Assembly: GCF_029855125.1 (NCBI RefSeq)
Contig: NZ_CP123229.1
Span: 1,860,001 to 1,924,000 of the forward strand
Direction of reading: 5' to 3'
DNA from: Methylocapsa sp. D3K7
GTDB taxonomy: Bacteria; Pseudomonadota; Alphaproteobacteria; Rhizobiales; Beijerinckiaceae
Length of the DNA: 64,000 bases
The notes below the pieces were generated by a model. That model saw only the letters and a list, made by a program, of their open reading frames with translations. It was not told the DNA's origin and made no database searches. Positions 1 through 10,629 of this stretch are shown here, piece after piece; the stretch's first letter is position 1, and each line of letters opens with the position of its first letter. Both the position numbers and the translations under genes were made by a program.

Positions 1-961
1 CTCTCTTGCCACGCCCGCCGCCGCCCTCGACAAAGTGACATTCGCAACGAATTGGCTTGCCGAGGCCGAACATGGCGGCTTCTACCAGGCCAAGGCCGAC
101 GGTACCTATGAGAAATACGGCCTCGATGTCACGATCCTGCAAGGCGGCCCCAACGCCAACAACAGGCTGTTGCTCGCGGCCGGAAAAGTCGAATTCGCCC
201 TAGGCGCCAATTTGATTCAGGCGTTCGATGCGGCGGCCGGAGAAATTCCCATCGTCGCGGTCGCCGCGCTGTTTCAAAAAGATCCCTTTATCCTGATGTC
301 GCACCCGAACGCGGGGTTCGACCAATTCAAGGACTTGCCCCGCGCGACCGCCTTTATCGGCAAGGACGGCTTTGTTTCCGTATATCAGTGGTTGAAACTC
401 GCCTACGGATTCCGGGACGAAAACGTCAAGCCCTACACATTCAACTCCGCACCCTTCATCGCGGATAAAAATTCTATCCAGCAAGGATATGCGACCTCTG
501 AGCCTTTCGAGATCGAACGGCAAGGCAAGTTCAAGCCGAATGTGTTTCTGATCGCGGACTATGGTTACGATTCCTATTCGACCACAATCGAGACCACGCG
601 CGGCCTCATCGATAAGAACCCGGATCTCGTCCAGCGCTTCGTCGATGCCTCGATCGTCGGCTGGTACAATTATATCTATGGCGACAATCACGCGGCCAAT
701 GAGCTGATCAAACGCGACAATCCGGACATCCGCGACGAGCAGCTTGCCTATTCGGTTGCGAAGATGAAAGACTATGGCATCGTTGATTCGGGAGATTCCT
801 TGACCCTCGGCATCGGCGCCATGCGGGACGCCCGGGTCAAAAGCTTTTTTACCAAAATGGTGGATGCTGGGCTTTTTAAACCTTACCTCGAATACAAACG
901 CGCCTATACGTTGCGGTTCATTGGCCACGGCGTTGGTCTTGAACTGCGGCCGCGCCAATGA
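1..961 (+). CDS. ABC transporter substrate-binding protein, thiamine-precursor type (5' truncated)
   Basis: Periplasmic binding protein of the NMT1/THI5-like (SsuA/ThiY) group. The frame is open to the left edge and reads SLATPAAALDKVTFATNW, which looks like the end of a signal peptide, so the true start lies upstream of the window. The family motif FATNWLAEAEHGGFYQAKADG is near the beginning, followed by YGLDVTILQGGPN and, further on, TSEPF. The family binds hydroxymethylpyrimidine-like or sulfonate-like ligands. The ThiY assignment rests on the downstream TPP riboswitch and thiC, because the ligand cannot be read from sequence. It is the first visible gene of a three-gene transporter set, 18 bp before the ATPase gene. 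Confidence 0.85.
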   Translation, partial: SLATPAAALDKVTFATNWLAEAEHGGFYQAKADGTYEKYGLDVTILQGGPNANNRLLLAAGKVEFALGANLIQAFDAAAGEIPIVAVAALFQKDPFILMSHPNAGFDQFKDLPRATAFIGKDGFVSVYQWLKLAYGFRDENVKPYTFNSAPFIADKNSIQQGYATSEPFEIERQGKFKPNVFLIADYGYDSYSTTIETTRGLIDKNPDLVQRFVDASIVGWYNYIYGDNHAANELIKRDNPDIRDEQLAYSVAKMKDYGIVDSGDSLTLGIGAMRDARVKSFFTKMVDAGLFKPYLEYKRAYTLRFIGHGVGLELRPRQ

Positions 962-979
962 TGCTGGATAATCGCGCGC

Positions 980-1741
980 GTGACACAGACGCTCATCTCC
1001 CTGCGCAACGCGGGGAAGATTTACAAAAATGGAACGGTCGCCCTCGCGGGCCTTAATTTCGAAGTGCGCGAAGGTGAATTTCTCACTTTGCTCGGCCCCT
1101 CGGGCTGCGGCAAATCGACGATTTTGCGGCTGATCGCGGGGCTTGAGACAGTCTCTTCCGGCACCCTCACGAGGGCGTTGGCGCCGGAGCGCGCGAGCAT
1201 CGGATTCGTGTTCCAGGACCCGACTTTGATGCCCTGGGCCAATATCTTCGACAATGTGTTTCTGGGCCTGCGCTTGCAGGGATCAACGCGGCAAGATGCG
1301 GCCGGAACTGTCCATGAGGCTCTGGCTCTTGTCGGCCTTGCCGCCGAAGCGAAGATGTTCCCTCTTGAGCTTTCCGGCGGCATGCGCATGCGTGTTTCGA
1401 TTGCCCGCGCGCTTGTCCTGCGGCCGCCCTTACTCTTGATGGATGAGCCCTTCGCGGCGCTCGATGAGATTTCGCGGTTCAAGCTCAATGACGATCTTTT
1501 GGCATTGCAACGCGCGCTCGGCACAACGATCGTCTTCGTCACCCATTCGGTTTATGAGAGTGTTTATCTGTCAAGCCGGATCGCGGTCATGGCGGCCCGG
1601 CCCGGCCGCATCATCGATGAAATTGAAGTTGACGCGCTCGCGACACGCGGCGAAAATTTTCGCGTGAGTCCGGCCTATGCGCGCTCTTGCGCGCTCGCCT
1701 CGCGCGCGTTGCAGAGCGCGATGGATGAGCATTCGCAATGA
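980..1741 (+). CDS. ABC transporter ATP-binding protein (ThiZ-like)
   Basis: Nucleotide-binding subunit of the importer (253 aa). Walker A is GPSGCGKST (residues about 39-47), followed by a Q-loop in VFQDPTLMPW, signature LSGGMRMR, Walker B LLLMDEPFAALDE and a switch histidine in FVTHSVYE. The start is GTG at 980; the ATG at 961 is in another frame. The family (NrtD/SsuB/TauB/ThiZ) energises uptake of small organic ligands at the inner membrane. The stop overlaps the permease start as ATGA, which indicates translational coupling. The thiamine-precursor role is inferred from the neighbouring binding protein and thiC. Confidence 0.9.
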   Translation: MTQTLISLRNAGKIYKNGTVALAGLNFEVREGEFLTLLGPSGCGKSTILRLIAGLETVSSGTLTRALAPERASIGFVFQDPTLMPWANIFDNVFLGLRLQGSTRQDAAGTVHEALALVGLAAEAKMFPLELSGGMRMRVSIARALVLRPPLLLMDEPFAALDEISRFKLNDDLLALQRALGTTIVFVTHSVYESVYLSSRIAVMAARPGRIIDEIEVDALATRGENFRVSPAYARSCALASRALQSAMDEHSQ

Positions 1742-2544
1742 CCTTGGCAAGGGCAAGACGTCTCCCCCGATGGGTTGTGCGGAACGGGCCGCCGGCCCTG
1801 GTCTTCACGGCGATGCTGACGGCGTGGGAAGCCTATGTCAGGCTGCGCGATGTGCCGCCCTACATCCTGCCATCGCCTTCGCTCGTGCTTCAAACACTCG
1901 TGACCGACCGCGGCATTTTGTTTCCGGCCTTGCTCGTGACCTTGCAGACGACCTTTGGCGCGCTCGCGGCGGCGGTCTTGGGCGGCGTTGGCCTCGCTGT
2001 TCTTTTCGCGCAATGGAAATGGGTTGAGCGCTCCTTGCTGCCGCTTGCCATCGTGCTGCAAGTCACTCCGATCGTCGCCATCGCACCTTTGCTCTTGATC
2101 TATCTGGAGGCCCCGGCGGCAGTCCTCGTCTGCGCGTTTCTCGTGGCGTTTTTTCCAATTTTGGCGAATACCACACTCGGCCTCACCTCGGCCGACCGCA
2201 ATCTCATCGATCTCTTCACACTTTACCGCGCGACACGCTGGCAGACGTTGATCTATTTGCGCCTGCCCACCGCATTGCCGTATTTCCTCGGGGGATTGCG
2301 GATCGGCGGTGGTCTTGCGCTCATTGGCGCCATCGTCGCTGAACTCGCGGCGGGCAACGCCGGAAAAGGCGCTGGTCTTGCATTCCGAATCGCGGAAGCA
2401 GGCTACCGGTTGAACATCCCGCGCATGTTCGCGGCGCTGACATTGATCTCTTTGACCGGCATCGCCATTTTCGCGGTGTTGTCCGTGTTCTCTTTCTCAC
2501 TGCTTGCCCGTTGGCACGACAGCGCCGCTGGCCGGGAGCGTTAA
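1738..2544 (+). CDS. ABC transporter permease (ThiX-like)
   Basis: Inner-membrane permease (268 aa) of the BPD_transp_1 family with about six hydrophobic segments. The EAA-type cytoplasmic loop that docks the ATPase is around FTLYRATRWQTLIYLRLPTALPYF, about two thirds of the way along. The sequence IGGGLALIGAIVAELAAGNAG near the C-terminus is typical of SsuC/TauC/ThiX permeases. It overlaps the ATPase gene by four bases. The substrate is inferred to be a thiamine pyrimidine precursor because a TPP riboswitch and thiC follow on the same strand; a sulfonate- or nitrate-type ligand is the alternative. Confidence 0.88.
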   Translation: MTLARARRLPRWVVRNGPPALVFTAMLTAWEAYVRLRDVPPYILPSPSLVLQTLVTDRGILFPALLVTLQTTFGALAAAVLGGVGLAVLFAQWKWVERSLLPLAIVLQVTPIVAIAPLLLIYLEAPAAVLVCAFLVAFFPILANTTLGLTSADRNLIDLFTLYRATRWQTLIYLRLPTALPYFLGGLRIGGGLALIGAIVAELAAGNAGKGAGLAFRIAEAGYRLNIPRMFAALTLISLTGIAIFAVLSVFSFSLLARWHDSAAGRER

Positions 2545-2645
2545 AGCGTCGCAGGCCTCTTTTGATTGAATTTTGGGCGGTTGACTTTTGTTTGCATCGC
2601 AGCAATCTCCCCTTGGTGCACGGCACAAGTTAGGGAGAAGAGTGT

Positions 2646-2825
2646 ATGATTCTCAAGGTTACGGTTTTAAAAGACGGGGCCGATATTTTTTCCGTCAACA
2701 TTGACGTCCGGCAACCGTCTGAACTGTCAACCGGCGTAAAGGCAGCCCTCGATGAGTTTCATCGGGTGCAGCCAAAAACCCCGCTCTTGGACGGCAATTT
2801 GCAGATCAAGCTCGACAAAGCATAA
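2646..2825 (+). CDS. Small conserved-looking hypothetical protein (59 aa)
   Basis: ATG at 2646 follows a good ribosome-binding site (AGGGAG, about 8 bases upstream), and the frame runs 59 codons to TAA. The product begins MILKVTVLKDGADIFSVNID and ends LQIKLDKA. It has no signal peptide, cysteines or membrane segment and looks like a small alpha/beta protein. It lies 101 bp after the transporter permease and is closed by a strong terminator before the TPP riboswitch. I do not recognise the family. A good ribosome-binding site plus a terminator make a real gene likely. Confidence 0.6.
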   Translation: MILKVTVLKDGADIFSVNIDVRQPSELSTGVKAALDEFHRVQPKTPLLDGNLQIKLDKA

Positions 2826-2880
2826 ACATCCACCGAGGCCTAAGGCCTTACCGGATCAAACTTAAATATGATTAATTTTC

Positions 2881-2915
2881 GAGGCGTGTTCTCAAGGACA
2901 CGCCTCTTTCTATCT
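2881..2915 (+). terminator. Rho-independent terminator after the 59-aa ORF
   Basis: A perfect 9-bp stem (GAGGCGTGT / ACACGCCTC) with an 8-base loop spans 2881-2906 and is followed by TTTCTATCT. It separates the transporter transcript from the riboswitch-thiC transcription unit. Confidence 0.8.
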
Positions 2916-2982
2916 CGTGACGAGACCCAACAATTCGCGTATGGCTTGCCCGATCCACTTCCCCGCCCTATAGTTGTCAGTT

Positions 2983-4976
<1,994 letters not shown>

Positions 4977-5161
4977 GCACATAAATTGCTCATCTAAGCA
5001 TTAGGCGTTTCATCTCGAAGTTCTGGAAGCTTCAATGAAGCGGCGTCACCAAAGAAGGACCCCGATCCTCCCTGTCGATCTCGCCAAATTGCGCGCTCGA
5101 TACAAAGGGAGTGCGCGGATTGCTCCAATCGTTGGCGGCTTCACGACATTGAGGATCACAA

Positions 5162-5701
5162 ATGACAGCCATTACCGACACGCCTTTCGCCAAATTGGAG
5201 GCGGCAGGCCGGCTCCTTAAGCCAATCTTGAAGGCGGACACGCATGTCGCAGGCCAGTTCGGCTTTCGCGGCGATATTTCCTACGATCTTCCAGAAACCG
5301 TCCTGAAAGATGTTTTTACTGTCTCCGAAAGCGGCAAGCCCGCGATCGGTTTCCTGGCCGGATCCATCAAGGAATATGAGACCCTGCCCAAGCTCGTCGA
5401 GACTTTTGGCGATGCTCTCGATGGCGACGGCAAATATCTCGTCTATGTCGCCAACATTCCGCTCGGCTGCCGTTGGTATGTGCCGATCGGAGACGCTAAA
5501 ATCTTCGTCGTCTCTATCGACGATGAGAGCGTCTACAATTGCCTCATCGACATTTTTTACGTCGACAAGATTAAGCTCAAGAAATTCGACACCTCCGCCA
5601 AGCTCGATGCCCTTGCCGACGTCGGGCTGAAATATAGCTCGCTTTCGGACTACGAGGCGATTTCCTACGAGGAAGGGTTGAAGCGCAAGAGCGCCTCCTG
5701 A
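5162..5701 (+). CDS. Hypothetical protein (179 aa)
   Basis: ATG at 5162 follows GAGG by about 8 bases. The product begins MTAITDTPFAKLEAAGRLLK. It has no signal peptide or membrane segment and is rich in short hydrophobic strands (YLVYVANIPLG, KIFVVSIDDESVYNCLIDIFYVDKI), so a soluble alpha/beta fold is likely. I do not recognise a family. Codon use looks native. It stands alone between thiC and the parS palindrome; the 185 bp separating it from thiC holds no recognisable feature. Confidence 0.7.
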   Translation: MTAITDTPFAKLEAAGRLLKPILKADTHVAGQFGFRGDISYDLPETVLKDVFTVSESGKPAIGFLAGSIKEYETLPKLVETFGDALDGDGKYLVYVANIPLGCRWYVPIGDAKIFVVSIDDESVYNCLIDIFYVDKIKLKKFDTSAKLDALADVGLKYSSLSDYEAISYEEGLKRKSAS

Positions 5702-6061
5702 GCAAAAACGCTTCTCTGGCCGTTCAACCTTACTATCCCCGGTCCATCCCCGGCGGTGTCAATCGTACCAAAGTGTTTCACGTGAAACACTTTGGTACGA
5801 TTTGGACAAAAAACCTTACAAGCCCGAAGACAGCAGGCTCTCGTTCAATCAGTAAGATTGGTTGATTTTTCTGTATAATTGCAATGACGGTGGCGGCGCT
5901 AACTGTGGCAGCGGCCGTTACCGGCCTAGCATTCGAGATGTAAGGTTGGCTAACTCGGTATTTAATCAAAATGGAAAACCATTTAATATATTCTTAGCAG
6001 CTTTATCCACAAAGAAAGCCTTAAAAATCACGGTCCATGTGGGACAAAAGCGATCTCATCC
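5702..6061. other. Intergenic region containing parS and otherwise nothing recognisable
   Basis: 360 bp without a supportable gene. Apart from the 42-bp palindrome at 5761-5802, I see no further structured element. The right part (about 5840-6060) is noticeably more AT-rich than its surroundings. Confidence 0.6.
5761..5802. other. parS-like ParB-binding site inside a 42-bp perfect palindrome
   Basis: Bases 5774-5789 are TGTTTCACGTGAAACA, the bacterial chromosomal parS consensus. The symmetry extends well beyond it: 21 bases on each side (AATCGTACCAAAG... and its complement) pair perfectly. ParB loads at parS and spreads on DNA to direct origin segregation and SMC loading. No parA or parB gene lies in this window, and no second copy of the site was seen. 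The long arms might also form a hairpin ending the upstream transcript, but no T-tract follows. Confidence 0.85.
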
Positions 6062-6580
6062 ATGAAACAACCGAAGCTGACTTATTGCGCTATAGTGGCA
6101 TCAGTTATTGCAGCGATTTATCATCCCATTCGTGCCAAGGCAGCCAATCCGGGATGGAAGAAATATCAAAATGGTAGATTCGGCTACTCCGTTAACTACC
6201 CAGCCGACAAACTTCGCGCCCTTCGCGAAGCCGACAATGGAGATGGCCGGAGCTTTCAAGCTCTGCAAGGTCATGCAAAGGTTGCCGTTTGGGCCAGTTA
6301 CAATTTGGATCAGTCACTAGGTGATCTCGCCAACGAAGCCGAACACGGCTGCGCTGGTGACAGGGCAAAGTATAGGGTGATAAGGGACCAAAAGATCCCA
6401 TTTTTCATGGCGCTTTCTTGCTTGAAGGAAGGCAATAAAATTTTCTACACAAAGGCGCTCAAATGCAAGGATGTGATCACCCAGATTGAGTTTACCTATC
6501 CCACGGAGGAAGAGCCGATTTGGGATTCTGTTGTGAGAGGGATGTCATCATCACTCGGAGCCGGTTGTGGATTCGATTAG
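6062..6580 (+). CDS. Exported hypothetical protein (172 aa)
   Basis: ATG at 6062 follows a weak ribosome-binding region. The N-terminus MKQPKLTYCAIVASVIAAIY, ending near AKAANP, is signal-peptide-like. The mature part has NGRFGYSVNYPAD, a pattern frequent at the start of secreted bacterial proteins of unknown function, and three further cysteines (HGCAGD, ALSCLKEG, LKCKD) that could form disulfides, with a fourth near the C-terminus (GAGCGFD). Its function cannot be told. The coding sequence is less GC-rich than that of its neighbours. Confidence 0.65.
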   Translation: MKQPKLTYCAIVASVIAAIYHPIRAKAANPGWKKYQNGRFGYSVNYPADKLRALREADNGDGRSFQALQGHAKVAVWASYNLDQSLGDLANEAEHGCAGDRAKYRVIRDQKIPFFMALSCLKEGNKIFYTKALKCKDVITQIEFTYPTEEEPIWDSVVRGMSSSLGAGCGFD

Positions 6581-6781
6581 ATGCTGTCCAAAATGAGTGC
6601 CTTTGTTTTCGTGACAGCTTAGTTGCAGGCCGATAACTTGGATTTATATTCCGCTCGCGCACGGAGCCTTGCTGCAAAATCGCTGCCTCTCGTATCAGTT
6701 GGGGGGGAGTCGCGAATGTTCGCGGTTTAAAGGGTCATTGCGACGTCTTCTTGGGAGATTACTCGCGCATAAATAACTGCC

Positions 6782-7558
6782 TTACGCCTTCTGCTCGCGA
6801 GCGCCCGGATGCACACCCGCCCGTTGCGGGAGGATCAGGATGAGAGCGACAATGATCGCTGCGAGAATGCCTGAGGCGACATAGCGGCTGATCTCCAGCC
6901 CGCCGTGATCGTGCGGTTTGTCCAGAAGGTCCCCGAGCGTTGCGCCAAGCGGCCGCGTGAGAATGAACGCCGCCCAAAATAGCAAGGTGTGCGAGATTTT
7001 CGTATAAAAATATGCGGCGGCGACAGCCGCCAGACCGGCTGCGAAGACGACCGCACCGCCCTCGTAGCCGAGCCCGTTCGTGTCGGCCATCCAGTCGCCC
7101 AGCGCCGTGCCGAGCGTTTGCGAGAACAGGATCGCGACCCAATAAAACATCTCGACCCGGGGCGTCACGACGGTGTTGACGGAGATGGAGCCCTCTGACC
7201 AGCGCCATACGGCCAGGGAAGCAATAAGCCCCGCCAACAGAAGCGACGATCCGCCAAAATAACCGATGCCAAGCGAACGATCGGCGAAATCCGCCAGCGT
7301 TGTCCCCAAGGTTGTCGTCGCGACGATCGTGACCCAATACAGAAAGGAATGGAATACCTTCGCGGAAATTTGCGCGACGACGGCGGCGGCGAAAATTCCG
7401 ATAAAAATGAAGCTGCCAACCGCGTAGCCCAGATCCATCGACATTGTTACGGCATCGCCGCCGGTCTCTCCCAACGTCGTCGCAAGCACCTTGATAACCC
7501 AAAACCCAAGAGTGACTTCGGGTACTTTGCTCAGAGTGCCAGCCGGCAGCTTCTCCAT
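6782..7558 (-). CDS. COG4705-type membrane protein with four internal repeats
   Basis: Integral membrane protein (258 aa) of an uncharacterised family. ATG at 7558 follows AAGGAG, while an upstream extension of the frame lacks a ribosome-binding site. It contains four copies of a motif at helix ends: ATTLGETGGD, TTTLGTTLAD, SQTLGTALGD and TRPLGATLGD. Each sits in a unit of about two membrane helices, so it probably arose by duplication of a two-helix unit. The conserved Thr/Gly/Asp residues in the membrane suggest a transport or ion-binding role, but that is inference. A PepSY-type gene lies upstream on the same strand. Confidence 0.8.
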   Translation of the reverse strand: MEKLPAGTLSKVPEVTLGFWVIKVLATTLGETGGDAVTMSMDLGYAVGSFIFIGIFAAAVVAQISAKVFHSFLYWVTIVATTTLGTTLADFADRSLGIGYFGGSSLLLAGLIASLAVWRWSEGSISVNTVVTPRVEMFYWVAILFSQTLGTALGDWMADTNGLGYEGGAVVFAAGLAAVAAAYFYTKISHTLLFWAAFILTRPLGATLGDLLDKPHDHGGLEISRYVASGILAAIIVALILILPQRAGVHPGAREQKA

Positions 7559-7646
7559 GCGGGGCTCCTTATCGTGGCGAAAGTGGAAGCCGGCCCTGGT
7601 GTAGGAACGGAGCCGATTCCTCTTTTCGTTCAATCAATCAAATTCA

Positions 7647-7976
7647 TTAGTCGGGATTCTCACCTTCCGTGGCGTTCTCCAATATGTCACCCGTTCGAGC
7701 GTCAACACCAACCTCCTGCGTGGAGCTTCCATTTTTAATGTCGAATGAATAATGCAGGCCGGTTCCTCCCGCTTCACGTTCCAATTCCTCGTCCGTGATC
7801 TTGCCCGGATGCGCCTTCAGCGCGATGGTGCGCGCCTCGGCCATGCTAATCTTCGCGTCCTTTGCGAGCTTTTCACCTTTGTAGGCCAAGGCAGGACAGG
7901 CAAAGAGCAAAGCCAGAATCAATGCTCCATACCTGATGCCGCAATCGCGCGGGACGCTCATCTTCATGTGCTTCAT
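7647..7976 (-). CDS. PepSY-domain secreted protein
   Basis: Small exported protein (109 aa). ATG at 7976 follows AGGAG (the longer frame has none). A signal peptide precedes the segment ISMAEARTIALKAHPGKI, the start of a PepSY domain, and YSFDIKNGSSTQEVGVDARTG is the rest of that fold. PepSY proteins are thought to inhibit or sense proteases or cations outside the cytoplasm. It is co-directional with the COG4705 protein, whose start is about 90 bp downstream, so the two may share a transcript. Confidence 0.82.
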   Translation of the reverse strand: MKHMKMSVPRDCGIRYGALILALLFACPALAYKGEKLAKDAKISMAEARTIALKAHPGKITDEELEREAGGTGLHYSFDIKNGSSTQEVGVDARTGDILENATEGENPD

Positions 7977-8212
7977 GGATAGGCTCCTGATGCCCCCCGC
8001 GGTGACATATCTTTTCTGGGCATCATGAACATGAGCTGAATGCGATACCGGCTTGGTTCTGCTTGGTAAGGCGAGTAACAAACTCATGAATTCGTGGCGC
8101 CCGGAAACTGCCAACTGGCCTTCCTCACAACAAGCCCATTGAAATTTGCCCCAATTTGGCGCATCTTAGAGAGCGCCCGGCCAGTTGGCGGGGCCCTAGG
8201 AGGATCGATACA

Positions 8213-8623
8213 CTGAACCCCGCGATTGTTGCGGAAGCGGCGCAACCGCCGCTCACACCGGCCAAGGGACCGTCAGGGCCTGGAGCCGGCCAACTCGTGC
8301 AGACTGTCTTGACCTGCCTCGATGACGCCAAAGCCGAGGACATCGTCTCCATCGACCTGCACGGCAAAACCTCTCTCGCCGACGCCATGATTATCGCGAC
8401 CGGCCGCTCCAACACTCATGTCGGAGCGATCGCCGAGCGCCTGATCGGCGCGCTCAAGGGAACCTTGCGCGCGCCGCGCGTCGAGGGATTGCAGACCTGC
8501 GATTGGGTTCTGGTCGATGCGGCCGATATCATCGTCCACATCTTCCGGCCCGAGGTGCGGCAGTTCTACAATCTCGAAAAAATGTGGGGCTCCGGACGGC
8601 CCGGCGAGCGCCGCTTGGGTTAA
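8213..8623 (+). CDS. rsfS: Ribosomal silencing factor RsfS
   Basis: Iojap-family factor that binds ribosomal protein uL14 and blocks subunit joining when nutrients are scarce. The core motif region KAEDIVSIDLHGKTSLADAM and the stretches CDWVLVDAADIIVHIF and FYNLEKMWG are diagnostic. The start is uncertain. A strong AGGAGG (8198-8203) lies 9 bases before an in-frame CTG at 8213. TTG at 8156 and GTG at 8297 are alternatives, and no ATG is available before the conserved domain. rlmH follows 20 bp downstream, the usual rsfS-rlmH pair. Confidence 0.93.
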   Translation: MNPAIVAEAAQPPLTPAKGPSGPGAGQLVQTVLTCLDDAKAEDIVSIDLHGKTSLADAMIIATGRSNTHVGAIAERLIGALKGTLRAPRVEGLQTCDWVLVDAADIIVHIFRPEVRQFYNLEKMWGSGRPGERRLG

Positions 8624-8643
8624 GCTCTTAACCTGGCGGTGCG

Positions 8644-9126
8644 ATGCGTCTCCTGCTTGTTTGCGTCGGGCGGCCGAAAGCCGGACCCGAGCGGGATCTG
8701 GCGGCGCATTATATCGCGCGGGCCGCAGCCGCTGGCCGCGCGATCGGTTTTCCCTGGGTTGAACTGCGCGAAACGGCGGAAAGCCGCGCGGGCCGCGCGG
8801 ACGATCGCAAGCGGGAAGAGGCAAAAGCCCTGCGCTCCCTTCTCCCGCCGGGCTTTGCGGTTGTCGCGCTCGATGAAACCGGCAAACAGATGACAAGCCG
8901 TGGCTTGGCCGCCGAGCTCGGCCGGCAGAGGGACGCAGCGAGTGCCGGCGCCGCCTTTGTCATTGGCGGCCCGGACGGATTGGACCCGACATTTTTGGCC
9001 TCGGCTTCGCTCACGCTTGCGTTTGGAACGATGACGTGGCCGCACCAATTGGCGCGAATCATGGCCGCCGAACAGATTTACCGGGCCATGACGATTCTTT
9101 CCGGCCATCCCTATCACCGGGACTAA
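8644..9126 (+). CDS. rlmH: 23S rRNA pseudouridine-1915 N3-methyltransferase RlmH
   Basis: SPOUT-class methyltransferase (160 aa) that modifies pseudouridine 1915 in helix 69 of 23S rRNA on the assembled ribosome. Seen: FVIGGPDGL, the glycine-rich SAM-binding knot, and the C-terminal signature TWPHQLARIMAAEQIYRA...HPYHRD. The length matches the family. It lies immediately downstream of rsfS, a conserved pairing. Confidence 0.97.
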   Translation: MRLLLVCVGRPKAGPERDLAAHYIARAAAAGRAIGFPWVELRETAESRAGRADDRKREEAKALRSLLPPGFAVVALDETGKQMTSRGLAAELGRQRDAASAGAAFVIGGPDGLDPTFLASASLTLAFGTMTWPHQLARIMAAEQIYRAMTILSGHPYHRD

Positions 9127-9246
9127 AATAATCCGCGCCTTTTTGTGTCCTTGCCGCGACGGCGCCACTTTTTGCTGTCCTTTTTGGTCTTCACAGGATT
9201 TACACCCGCGCGGCCACTTCCATTTGCCGCAGCCAAAAGAGCCACT

Positions 9247-10629
9247 GTGACGTTTCAAACGCGGTCCAGCAAAAATGCTTTCGCAGGGGCAGTCAGCCTC
9301 GCCGCGCTGGAACTCTGTCTCGTGGGCTTCCCCGCGGTTTGCGCCGCCGCCCCGCCCGCGCCCCCCACGGCGCCGGATTTGGACAAAAAAGACGCGGAGC
9401 TGAGCGGCCACCGGCTTGAGCTGCGCGGCATGGAGGACACGATCGAGGCGTCGCAGGAGCAGCGGCGGCAAATCGAAACGGAGATTGCCTCCATCAGAGC
9501 CGACCGGGCGAAGCTCACGGCCGCGCTCCTCGACGCGGCCCAAAACGCCACCGCGAGTGAACGCAAGATCGGCGAGACCGAGTCGCGGCTCGACACATTG
9601 ACGGGCGCCGAGGATGCGATCAAACGTTCGCTGGCAAGCCGCCGCTCGGTGATCGCCGAGGTCCTCGCCTCCTTGCAGCGAATGGGGCGGAAACCGCCGC
9701 CGGCGCTTCTCGTGGCACCGGAAGACATGCTCGCCGCGATCCGAACCTCGATGCTGCTCGGTGCGGTGCTGCCGCAACTGCGCGGCGAAACAGAAGCCCT
9801 CGCCTCGGATCTCTCGGATCTTGTGCAGCTGCGGCAATCGATCGCCACGGAGCGCGAGACGCTTTCATCAGGTGTTGCGAAACTTCGCGCCGAGCGTCAG
9901 CGTCTCGCGGCGCTCGTGGACGCGCGCCAATCGGCGCTGGCCGCCGCCGAACAGGCGCTCGGCGCCGAGCGCGAGCGAGCCATCGAGCTTTCCAAGCAGG
10001 CGGCGAATCTCAAGGACCTGATCGCCCGGATGGAAACCGAGGTTGCGGCGGCCGCCCGCGGCGCCGAGGCTGCTCGCAAGGCCGATGAAAGCCGCAACCG
10101 CGCCGCGCAAGCTGCGCCGCCAGCCGCCGGCATGAAAACCGCGATGGCACCGTTCAAGGATCCGGCAAGGCTCGCGCCTGCGACATCGTTTATTGAAACG
10201 AAGGGTCTTTTGCCGCTCCCGGTGAATGGCTCGCTTCAGCGCGGCTTTGGCAGTCAAGATGGGTTTGGCGGCACCGAGAAGGGAATACTTATCTCGACAA
10301 GGGCGGAAGCGATTGTCGCCTCTCCCTGCGACGGATGGGTGTCCTTCGCAGGGCCTTACCGTAGCTATGGACAACTCTTGATCGTAAATGCTGGGCAGGG
10401 TTATTATATAATTCTTGCTGGAATGGACAAAATCAACGTAAACGTAGGTCAATTCATTCTTGCGGGGGAGCCGGTCGCCATGATGGGCGATGGTTCCGTG
10501 AAGACGGCAGCGGCCATCGCGATTGGCGCGGTCCAGCCGATTCTATATGTCGAATTTCGTAAAGACGGGGTGGCGATTGATCCGGGCCCATGGTGGGTAA
10601 AGCCGGAATTGCAAAAGGTTCGCGGATGA
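9247..10629 (+). CDS. EnvC-like murein hydrolase activator with degenerate LytM domain
   Basis: Exported coiled-coil protein (about 460 aa). GTG at 9247 directly precedes a signal peptide ending near AVCAAAP; the longer frame from GTG 9145 lacks a ribosome-binding site. Residues about 50-280 of the mature protein are Ala/Glu/Arg/Leu-rich coiled coil. The C-terminal M23/LytM domain (from about GFGSQDGFGGTEKGILIS) lacks the zinc-binding histidines: the HxH position reads ILYVEF. It is therefore probably an activator of amidases, like EnvC, and not a protease. The last bases overlap ctpA (ATGA). Confidence 0.88.
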   Translation: MTFQTRSSKNAFAGAVSLAALELCLVGFPAVCAAAPPAPPTAPDLDKKDAELSGHRLELRGMEDTIEASQEQRRQIETEIASIRADRAKLTAALLDAAQNATASERKIGETESRLDTLTGAEDAIKRSLASRRSVIAEVLASLQRMGRKPPPALLVAPEDMLAAIRTSMLLGAVLPQLRGETEALASDLSDLVQLRQSIATERETLSSGVAKLRAERQRLAALVDARQSALAAAEQALGAERERAIELSKQAANLKDLIARMETEVAAAARGAEAARKADESRNRAAQAAPPAAGMKTAMAPFKDPARLAPATSFIETKGLLPLPVNGSLQRGFGSQDGFGGTEKGILISTRAEAIVASPCDGWVSFAGPYRSYGQLLIVNAGQGYYIILAGMDKINVNVGQFILAGEPVAMMGDGSVKTAAAIAIGAVQPILYVEFRKDGVAIDPGPWWVKPELQKVRG

